DNA of 8,907 nt, taken from assembly GCA_019245455.1 (NCBI GenBank), contig JAFARM010000068.1, positions 1 to 8,907 of the forward strand, in the 5' to 3' direction. This DNA is from Sphingomonadaceae bacterium. Its GTDB lineage: Bacteria > Pseudomonadota > Alphaproteobacteria > Sphingomonadales > Sphingomonadaceae. The translations under genes were made by a program, and so were the position numbers. Below the pieces are notes generated by a model. It saw nothing but the letters and a program-made list of their open reading frames with translations, searched no databases and was not told where the DNA came from. How positions within the stretch are numbered: the stretch's first letter is position 1; each line of letters starts with the position of its first letter. Below, in pieces: positions 1-7,035 of the stretch.

Positions 1-464
1 CCGTTGGGGAAGAAGTCCTGCACCGTCTGCCGGAACGCCGACGTCAGGTTGCCGATGCTGAAGCTGTAGGTGTTGCCGACGCTCGTCGTCAGCAGGACGG
101 TGAACGCCTGGCCCGCGTCGTCGCCCTGCTGCTCGGCGGTGTACAGCGACAGGCGATAGGTGTGGCCCGCCGTCGTCGCCACCGTCTGGCTGAGCGCGCC
201 GCCGTAGCCGCCGTTGTGGCCGAAGCTGACATAATGGTTGCCATCGGCGGCGGCGAGGCCGTCCTGGCTGTCGTCCTCGTAGATCTCATTACCGGTGCCG
301 TGGCTGTCGTAGGTCCAGCCCGAAACGTCGCTCGCGCCGACGATCTGGCTGCGGACGGTGCCGCCCGGGGCCTCGAACCCGCCGTTGTGGACGAGATTGC
401 CGGCCGCCGCCGGTCCCGCCATGCCTGCCACCGCCGCGGCGGCGACCCAGATCGACTTCACCAT
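1..464 (-). CDS. Secreted NLVxNGGFE-type beta-sandwich protein, N-terminal part (C-terminus beyond window)
   Basis: The first 154 residues are visible and the gene continues past base 1. The ATG at 464 is preceded by a perfect AGGAGG (471-476 on the plus strand) six bases away, which fixes the start. Residues 1-22 form a classic signal peptide: a Lys at position 3, an Ala/Val-rich core and a GPAAA-G cleavage region. The mature protein opens with NLVHNGGFE (23-31), the usual start of jelly-roll, DUF642-like or choice-of-anchor secreted proteins. A later stretch (LSQTV, 91-95; GHTYRLSLYTA, 100-110) aligns by eye with ITQTV and GKTYRVGFYQA of the PEPxxWA-CTERM protein at 4968-5648, so the two are probably distant relatives. 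A C-terminal sorting signal is therefore expected but cannot be seen. Role unknown; an exported surface or exopolysaccharide-associated protein is the likeliest guess. Confidence 0.82.
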   Translation of the reverse strand, partial: MVKSIWVAAAAVAGMAGPAAAGNLVHNGGFEAPGGTVRSQIVGASDVSGWTYDSHGTGNEIYEDDSQDGLAAADGNHYVSFGHNGGYGGALSQTVATTAGHTYRLSLYTAEQQGDDAGQAFTVLLTTSVGNTYSFSIGNLTSAFRQTVQDFFPN

Positions 465-640
465 GTCTGCCCTCCTGTTGATGGCGGCGGTGTCGCGCGG
501 ATCGGGCGGCGGCGATTGGAAAAATTCGCCATTCGTCGATCATCGGCCGCCGATTTGCGGGAACAGGCAGGATCGGCTATGCAGCGGTCGCCCGCGCGCG
601 CTCCGCCGCCGCCCGCTTGTCCCCCGAAAGTCCCTGCCCG

Positions 641-2299
<1,659 letters not shown>

Positions 2300-2320
2300 C
2301 CGCGCGACCGCCGCCGCGCG

Positions 2321-2794
2321 ATGATCCTCGTCGACGCCGACGCCTGCCCGGTGAAGGAGGAGGTCTACCGCGTCGTCCGGCGCACGGGCACGCCCGTCAC
2401 GGTCGTCGCCAACAGCTGGTTTCGAGTGCCGCCCGAGTTCCGCCAGGTCGTCGTCGGGGACGGCTTCGACGCGGCGGACGACTGGATAGCGGCCAACGCC
2501 AGGCCCGGGACGATCGTCGTCACCGGCGACATCCTGCTCGCCGACCGTTGCGTGAAGGCCGGCGCGACGGTGCTCGGTCACAACGGCAAGCCGTTCACCA
2601 GCGCCAACATCGGCAGCGCCGTCGCCGCACGCGCGCTCGCCGAGGACGCGCGGGCGATGAGCTGGGCGAGCGACGGGCCGCGCGGAGCCGGGCGCGCCGG
2701 GCCGCCGCCGTTCGCCGCCGCCGACCGCTCGCGCTTCCTCCAGGCGCTCGACGCGGCGGTGCAGCGGCTGAAGCGCGGCGGGCCGCGACGATAA
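2321..2794 (+). CDS. yaiI: YaiI/YqxD family protein (UPF0178, DUF188)
   Basis: A 157-residue protein, close to the usual family length of about 150. It is recognised by the opening VDADACPVK (4-12), GDGFDAADDWI (46-56), VTGDILLADRCVKAGA (67-82) and the C-terminal GPPPF...DRSRF (127-139) signature. The family is widespread and has a PIN-like fold with conserved acidic residues, which hints at a metal-dependent nuclease, but its biochemical role is not established. The acidic residues are intact here (D5, D7, D70). The gene starts 21 bases after the helicase stop, with no obvious ribosome-binding site before its ATG, so translation may be coupled to the helicase. This is a family assignment, not proof of function. 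Confidence 0.95.
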   Translation: MILVDADACPVKEEVYRVVRRTGTPVTVVANSWFRVPPEFRQVVVGDGFDAADDWIAANARPGTIVVTGDILLADRCVKAGATVLGHNGKPFTSANIGSAVAARALAEDARAMSWASDGPRGAGRAGPPPFAAADRSRFLQALDAAVQRLKRGGPRR

Positions 2795-2795
2795 T

Positions 2796-2845
2796 CCTGT
2801 CCTACAGGCCCCGGTTCGGACTAGCCTGTCGGGCAGGACAGGAGG
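2796..2845 (+). promoter_or_regulatory. Leader with four alternately pairing segments overlapping the isomerase ribosome-binding site
   Basis: Between yaiI and the isomerase gene, four short segments can pair in competing ways: A CCTGTCC (2796-2802), B ACAGGC (2804-2809), C GCCTGTC (2824-2830) and D GGACAGG (2836-2842). A can pair with B or D, and C with B or D. Segment D overlaps the AGGAGG ribosome-binding site (2840-2845), so the C:D stem would partly hide it and the B:C stem would free it. This topology resembles an attenuator or a translational switch. No known riboswitch or leader peptide was recognised. Alternatively the palindromes are a protein operator, or chance in a GC-rich spacer. 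Confidence 0.35.
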
Positions 2846-2854
2846 CGACGGACG

Positions 2855-3937
2855 GTGAAAGGCAAGGCAGCGAGAGTGGCACGGACGGCGGCAGCCCCGG
2901 CTACGGCGGCGGCAGCGCGGGCGACGGCTGCGGCAGCGGCAGCGGCGACAGCGGCGGTGGCGCGCGCGATCGTCTCGACGTGGCTGCGCCCGGCGCGGGC
3001 GGCGGCCGCAGCGGCCTTGCGGGAGGAGAAGCCCCTGGGGGCATCGCGCGACCTTCGTCAACTTTGCACGATTGTTGCGCTGTCCGCGGCGGCCTCCGCC
3101 GCGACCGCCGCGGCGGCCGCGCCGGTGACGCTGGCCGAGATCGAGGCCGCCGCGCCGGCCGACGCCTGGCGGGCGGTCGCGCCGGAGAACCTGCTGCTGC
3201 TCGACACGCCAAAGGGCACGGTGACGATCGAGCTCGCCCCCGGCTTCGCACCGGCACACGTCGCCGCGATTCGCGCGCTCGTCCGCTCGGGTGCGTTCAC
3301 GAACGGCGCGGTGACGCGGGTGCAGGACAATTATGTCGTGCAATGGGGCACCGCCGCCTCACTCGCCGATGCTGCCCCGCCCGCCGCCGCGCCGGCGCGG
3401 CCCGAGCTGCCGGCCGAGTACGAGCAGCCCCGCGCGCGGGTGCCGTTCACGCCGCTGCCGTTCCGCGACGCTTATGCCGAGGCTGGCTTCAGCGACGGCT
3501 GGCCCGTCGCGCGCGACGGGGCGTCGGCATGGCTGGTCCACTGCTACGCGATGGTCGGGGCGGGGCGCGACAACCCGCCGTCGACCGGCGACGGCAGCGA
3601 GCTGTACGCCGTCATCGGCCATGCGCCGCGCCACCTCGACCGCAACCTGGCGGTGGTCGGACGGGTGCTCGACGGCCTGCCGGGGTTGGCGGCGTTGCCG
3701 CGGGGGACGGGGGCGCTCGGCTTCTACAAGACGCCGGCCGAGCGGCTGCCGATCACGGGCGCGCGCCTCGCCGCCGACGTTCCGCAGGCACCGCGCTGGC
3801 AGGTGATGCGGACCGACAGCCCGACCTTCGCTGCGCTGATCGCCGCCCGCGCCAACCGCCGCGAGCCGTTCTTCCTGCGCCCGGCGAACGGCGTCGACGT
3901 GTGCAACGTGAAGATTCCGGTGCGGCGCGCGCCCTAG
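2855..3937 (+). CDS. Divergent cyclophilin-type peptidylprolyl isomerase, exported, with alanine-rich N-terminus
   Basis: Probably a prolyl cis-trans isomerase of the cyclophilin family acting on exported proteins (360 residues from GTG 2855). The domain starts near [15 protein letters not shown] (113-127). [12 protein letters not shown] (154-165) corresponds to the FHRxxxxFxxQGG active-site block: the Arg (R155) and Gln (Q163) are kept, and the usual Phe is Tyr (Y160). [17 protein letters not shown] (258-274) matches the PHLDGxxxxFGxVxxG block, with His kept (H260). About 30 residues (171-200) rich in Pro and Ala interrupt the domain. The GTG has AGGAGG nine bases upstream. The first 60 or so residues are low-complexity Ala-rich, and a likely signal peptide lies at about 62-89, preceded by a second GGAGGAG (3022-3028); the true start is therefore doubtful. 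The stop overlaps the convergent hydrolase stop by four bases. Confidence 0.8.
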   Translation: MKGKAARVARTAAAPATAAAARATAAAAAAATAAVARAIVSTWLRPARAAAAAALREEKPLGASRDLRQLCTIVALSAAASAATAAAAAPVTLAEIEAAAPADAWRAVAPENLLLLDTPKGTVTIELAPGFAPAHVAAIRALVRSGAFTNGAVTRVQDNYVVQWGTAASLADAAPPAAAPARPELPAEYEQPRARVPFTPLPFRDAYAEAGFSDGWPVARDGASAWLVHCYAMVGAGRDNPPSTGDGSELYAVIGHAPRHLDRNLAVVGRVLDGLPGLAALPRGTGALGFYKTPAERLPITGARLAADVPQAPRWQVMRTDSPTFAALIAARANRREPFFLRPANGVDVCNVKIPVRRAP

Positions 3938-4914
3938 CCGGCCATGGCGACGGCGGTCTCGACGGCGGCGACGAAGGCGTCGGGGCGCGTGTGCTGGACC
4001 ATGTGGCCGACACCGGGAAGGACGATCAGCCGCGCCTCCGGGTGAAGGCCGGCGAGGCGCTTGGTCTGGTGCGCGGTATTGACCAGTTTGTCGCCGTCGC
4101 CGGCCAGCAGCACCATCGGCAGGCTCAGGTCCTTGTACCGCGGCTCGAGCGCGGCGGCCGCCGGCACCATCTGCGCCGTGTCGGCGAGTGTGGCGCGCAG
4201 CATCGACGGCCGCATCGCGAGTTCGAAGGGGAACTCGTCGGACCATTTGTCCGGCGTCGGCGCCGGCGAGAAGATCAGCCGGTTGCCGAGCGGGATCATC
4301 GCCCGCCCCAGGATCGGCGACAGCGTATGACGCATCAGGTCGCCGATGCCGGGTACGATCGCAGGCAGCACAGTGACGACGTCGGGCCGCGGCGTCGGGA
4401 AGTAATATCCCGACGCCAGCACCAGCGCCGACACCCGCTCCGGATGGTCGAGCGCCCAGACGATGGCGGGCAGCGTTCCCCAGCTGTGGCCGACGACGAC
4501 CGGCCTCTGGAGTCCCAACGCGGCCGCCGCCTCGACCAGCACTTCGGCTTGTTCGACCGGGCCCCACCGCCTGCCGCGCGGGCGCTCGCTGTACCCCGCG
4601 CCGGGGCGATCGAAGACGACCACCCGGTGCCGGCTTGCCAGGGCATCGACGACCCCGGCGATGACGAAGTCGTCGGTCAGCGAGCCGTTGCCGTGGATGA
4701 GCACGATCGGCGGCGTCGCCGCGTCGCGCGGGCCGCGGTCGAGATAGTGGAGGCGGATGCCGCCCGCCTCGACAAAATCGCCCTGTGGTGGGTGCGCGGC
4801 CTCGGCGGCACGCGTGCGGGCGGCGTTGATCAGCGCCGCGGCGGCGAGGCCGGCGGCGGTACCGGCGAGTGCGGGGAGCAGCCGCGCGCGCGGCGGACGG
4901 GGGTCTGCAGGCAT
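3934..4914 (-). CDS. Alpha/beta-fold hydrolase with N-terminal membrane anchor or signal sequence
   Basis: A serine hydrolase of 326 residues with unknown substrate (ester, epoxide, haloalkane and lactone hydrolases all share this fold). The oxyanion-loop HGNG begins at residue 74 (LIHGNG), the nucleophile is S144 in GHSWGT, the acid is probably D275 in AGDGDKLV (D273 is the alternative), and the base is H304 in GVGHMVQH, so the triad is complete. FDRPGAGYSERP (101-112) is the typical strand-5 region. Residues 11-31 (LLPALAGTAAGLAAAALIN and neighbours) after an Arg-rich start form a hydrophobic segment, so the enzyme is probably anchored in or exported across the inner membrane. A TTG at 4965 would add 17 residues; the ATG at 4914 is chosen because GGAAGGA lies six bases upstream. 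It follows the PEPxxWA-CTERM gene by 53 bases on the same strand, so an operon is plausible. Confidence 0.91.
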   Translation of the reverse strand: MPADPRPPRARLLPALAGTAAGLAAAALINAARTRAAEAAHPPQGDFVEAGGIRLHYLDRGPRDAATPPIVLIHGNGSLTDDFVIAGVVDALASRHRVVVFDRPGAGYSERPRGRRWGPVEQAEVLVEAAAALGLQRPVVVGHSWGTLPAIVWALDHPERVSALVLASGYYFPTPRPDVVTVLPAIVPGIGDLMRHTLSPILGRAMIPLGNRLIFSPAPTPDKWSDEFPFELAMRPSMLRATLADTAQMVPAAAALEPRYKDLSLPMVLLAGDGDKLVNTAHQTKRLAGLHPEARLIVLPGVGHMVQHTRPDAFVAAVETAVAMAG

Positions 4915-4920
4915 CGGGGG

Positions 4921-4927
4921 TCCTTCC
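4921..4927 (-). promoter_or_regulatory. Ribosome-binding site deciding the hydrolase start
   Basis: Read on the minus strand this is GGAAGGA, six bases before the ATG at 4914. It supports that start over the in-frame TTG at 4965, which has no comparable site and would lie across the inverted repeat at 4935-4959. Confidence 0.7.
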
Positions 4928-4934
4928 GCCGCAC

Positions 4935-4959
4935 GAACCGGTGCGCGGCGGACCGGTTC
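4935..4959. repeat. Perfect 8-bp inverted repeat between the PEPxxWA-CTERM gene and the hydrolase gene
   Basis: GAACCGGT (4935-4942) and ACCGGTTC (4952-4959) are perfectly complementary around a nine-base GC-rich loop. In the minus-strand transcript the hairpin forms just after the PEPxxWA-CTERM stop and just before the hydrolase ribosome-binding site. No U-run follows on either strand, so it is not a standard intrinsic terminator. It could be an RNA processing or stabilising stem that sets different expression of the two genes, or an operator. Confidence 0.5.
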
Positions 4960-4967
4960 CCCCAAAC

Positions 4968-5648
4968 CTAGGCAGCGACGGCGCGCGTCCGCTGCCGCAT
5001 CGACGTCCCGACCAGCGCGAACCCGCCGAACATCAGCGCCCAGGCGGCGGGTTCCGGCGCGCTGGCGGTCAGCGTCACGCCGTCGAGGAAGGCGATCGGC
5101 GGCTTGCCGTTCGGCGTCCCGGCAGCGAAGAACTGCAGCACCTCGCTCGCGCCCGTCGCGGTGAACCCCAGCGACTGGTGCTGCCAGCCGCCGACGCCGC
5201 CCTGCGCCAGGTGGAAGGTCGCCGAGTGGTGCGTCTCATCGCCCAGCGAGACGTCCCAGTGCTCGGTCGTCGGCCCGGTGAAGCCGCGCTGCTGCCCCGC
5301 CGCCTGGTAGAAGCCGACCCTGTACGTCTTGCCCGGCGTCAGGCCGGTGACGGTCTGGGTGATCGGCGTACCGTACTTGCGGTCGCCGTCGGCCTCGACG
5401 AAGTTGCCGCCGTCGGGGCTGACGCGCGGAAAGACGCCGTAGACGCTCAGATACTTGTGCGGGTCGTCGGCGGTGCCCGGCAGGTCGATGAAGTCGAGCC
5501 CATCGCCGCCGCTCCATCCCGCGACCTGGCCGAGGAAACGCCCCTTGTCGGTCGCGGTCGTCGTCTCGAAGCCGCCGTTGGCGACGAGGTTCGCCGCCGC
5601 CGCCGGTGCCGCCAGCCCGATGGCGACCGCTGCGAGGATGATCTTCAT
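4968..5648 (-). CDS. PEPxxWA-CTERM sorting-domain secreted protein
   Basis: An exported beta-rich protein of 226 residues. Residues 1-19 are a signal peptide (MKIILAAVAIGLAAPAAAA), and the mature protein starts NLVANGGFE (20-28), a hallmark of the DUF642-like or choice-of-anchor group. ITQTV...GKTYRVGFYQAAG (96-118) and the late FLDGVTLT (187-194) fit a jelly-roll carbohydrate-binding-like fold. The C-terminus carries the sorting signal: PEP (198-200) then AAWALM, a hydrophobic helix (about 203-214) and the basic tail MRQRTR (217-222). In sphingomonads such proteins are thought to be processed by an exosortase and linked to exopolysaccharide or the cell surface. The ATG at 5648 is preceded by GGGAGGG. 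An upstream in-frame extension to 5708 lacks a signal-peptide look and is not used. The hydrolase follows 53 bases downstream. The ligand is unknown. Confidence 0.92.
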   Translation of the reverse strand: MKIILAAVAIGLAAPAAAANLVANGGFETTTATDKGRFLGQVAGWSGGDGLDFIDLPGTADDPHKYLSVYGVFPRVSPDGGNFVEADGDRKYGTPITQTVTGLTPGKTYRVGFYQAAGQQRGFTGPTTEHWDVSLGDETHHSATFHLAQGGVGGWQHQSLGFTATGASEVLQFFAAGTPNGKPPIAFLDGVTLTASAPEPAAWALMFGGFALVGTSMRQRTRAVAA

Positions 5649-5732
5649 GGTCCCTGTCCCTCCCACCGGCGTCCCGTCGCCGCAGGAGAGGTAACGTCGG
5701 CGCCGCAAGCGGCTTTAGCGCGGCGCGAGGGC

Positions 5733-5760
5733 TTGCCTGTGGCTAACGCGGACGTAAAGT
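5733..5760 (+). promoter_or_regulatory. Possible housekeeping-type promoter of the acyl-CoA dehydrogenase genes
   Basis: TTGCCT (5733-5738) and TAAAGT (5755-5760) are separated by 16 bases and each match four of six consensus bases of a sigma-70-type promoter. The -10 lies 26 bases before the ATG at 5787, in the 138-base divergent gap shared with the PEPxxWA-CTERM gene. The match is imperfect, and alphaproteobacterial promoters vary, so this is only a candidate. No convincing promoter was found for the opposite strand. Confidence 0.28.
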
Positions 5761-5786
5761 CGCGACCAAAGCCCTGGGGACCGCCG

Positions 5787-6881
5787 ATGGACTTCGACTT
5801 CTCCGACGACGCCAAGACGCTGCGCGAGCAGGCGCGCAAGCTGTTCGACGAGCGCGCCGGGCCGGCCGTCGCGCGCAAGCATATCGACGGCGACGGCATC
5901 GACCGCGACCTGTGGCGGACGGTCGTGGAGCTCGGCTGGACGGCGGCGCGGGTGCCCGAGGCGCACGGCGGCATCGGCCTGTCGGCGGAGGCGTCGTGCG
6001 TGCTCGCCGAGGAGGCCGGGCGCGCGCTGGCGGCGGTCCCGCTGGGGTCGGTCCTCGCCGCGACGGAGGCGCTGATCGCGCTCGGCAGCCCCGAGCAGCA
6101 GGCGAGGTGGCTGCCCGGCATCGCCGACGGCTCGGTCGTCGCCGTGCCTGCCTGGGCCGAAGGCGGGCTGTCGCCGGCGAAGGCGGGGGCGAGCGTCAGC
6201 GGTGGCCGGATCAGTGGCACCAAGGCCCCCGTCCCCGACCTCGCCGCGGCGCAGCTCGCCATCGTCAGCGCGAGTGGCCCCGACGGCGTCGGCCTCTACC
6301 TCGTCGACCTGACCGGCCCCGATGTCGCCGTCGAGCCGGTCGAGACGCTCGACCTCGTCCGCCGCCACGGCGGCCTGACGCTGACGGGCGCGCCGGCCGA
6401 GCCGCTCGGCGGCCCAAGCGGCTATCACGACTGGCTCGACCGGGCGGCGGTGCTCGGCGCCTTCGAGGCGCTGGGCACGGCGACGGCGGCGATGGACATG
6501 GCGGTTGCTTACGCCAAGGAGCGCGTCGCCTTCGGCCAGAAGATCGGCCGCTACCAGGGCGTCAAGCACAAGTGCGCCGATATGTTCATCAAGCTCGAGC
6601 TCGCCCGCGCCCACGCGCTCCACGCCGCCTGGGCGATGGGGGCCGACGCCGCCGAGCTGCGCCAGGCGGCGTCCGCCGCGCGCGTCGCCAGCCTCGACGC
6701 ACTCGCCTTCTGCGCCGAGGAGAACGTGCAGATCCACGGCGGCATCGGCTACACCTGGGACAGCGACTGCCAGTTCTATTACCGCCGCAACCGCGCGCTC
6801 GCCGCCGCCCTCGGCAGCCGGACGTTCTGGGCCGACCGCCTGGTGCGGAGCCTTGAGCAGCGCAATGCAGTGGCGGCGTAA
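5787..6881 (+). CDS. Acyl-CoA dehydrogenase family protein, small subunit type
   Basis: A flavoprotein-family member of 364 residues expected to take part in alpha,beta-dehydrogenation of an acyl-CoA. The N-terminal helical domain starts MDFDFSDDAKTLREQ, and VPEAHGGIGL (56-65) is typical. The C-terminal domain has AYAKERVAFGQKIGRYQGVK (241-260), which includes the RxxFG FAD contact (R246), and the signature IHGGIGYTW (316-324) then DCQFYYRR (327-334). The middle domain lacks the usual TEPxxGSD and WITN flavin-contact motifs (it reads AVPAWAEGG and GTKAPVPDL instead), and no Glu sits at the usual C-terminal catalytic position. The protein probably needs the large partner encoded 154 bases downstream. 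The ATG at 5787 has GGGGA six bases upstream and matches family N-termini; the frame is open far upstream but without coding character. Substrate unknown. Confidence 0.95.
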   Translation: MDFDFSDDAKTLREQARKLFDERAGPAVARKHIDGDGIDRDLWRTVVELGWTAARVPEAHGGIGLSAEASCVLAEEAGRALAAVPLGSVLAATEALIALGSPEQQARWLPGIADGSVVAVPAWAEGGLSPAKAGASVSGGRISGTKAPVPDLAAAQLAIVSASGPDGVGLYLVDLTGPDVAVEPVETLDLVRRHGGLTLTGAPAEPLGGPSGYHDWLDRAAVLGAFEALGTATAAMDMAVAYAKERVAFGQKIGRYQGVKHKCADMFIKLELARAHALHAAWAMGADAAELRQAASAARVASLDALAFCAEENVQIHGGIGYTWDSDCQFYYRRNRALAAALGSRTFWADRLVRSLEQRNAVAA

Positions 6882-6913
6882 TGGCAGTTCCACATGAACT
6901 AACTGAGCGATCG

Positions 6914-7005
6914 GTCATGCTGGCGCAGGCCAGCATCCACGGTGGTGCAAGCGGGCAGACCGGGCGTCGCGCACGACCGTGGATGCTGGCCTGCGCCAGC
7001 ATGAC
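6914..7005. repeat. Perfect 30-bp inverted repeat; each arm is itself a hairpin (REP/MITE-like)
   Basis: The arms 6914-6943 and 6976-7005 are exact reverse complements separated by 32 bases. The stem can extend inward by GTGC/GCAC (6945-6948 with 6971-6974, after one mismatch) and outward by AGCGA/TCGCT (6906-6910 with 7006-7010, with a three-base bulge). Within each arm ATGCTGGC and GCCAGCAT (6917-6924 with 6929-6936; 6983-6990 with 6995-7002) also form an 8-bp stem with a four-base loop. The long stem-loop and a double hairpin are therefore alternatives. It fills most of the 154-base gap between the two dehydrogenase genes. Two facing copies of a short palindrome are how REP/BIME elements are built. 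Calling it a genomic repeat is inference, as only one pair is in the window. Confidence 0.85.
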
Positions 7006-7035
7006 TCGCTGCGTAAATAACTGAAGGACCCAGCC

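Noticed and set aside
555..583. TTGCGG with TATGCA 17 bases downstream as a helicase promoter
   Set aside because: Each half matches the consensus at only about three positions; no better than chance in this gap (465-640), where no other clear signal was seen.
5702..5716. Small hairpin GCCGCAAGCGGC followed by TTT, as a plus-strand terminator
   Set aside because: The stem is only four to five base pairs with three T residues, and no plus-strand gene ends nearby.
4869..5786. In-frame upstream extension of the small acyl-CoA dehydrogenase (about 306 extra residues)
   Set aside because: The extension lies antisense to the PEPxxWA-CTERM gene and resembles no protein domain. Family N-termini start at MDFDFSDD, where a ribosome-binding site is present.
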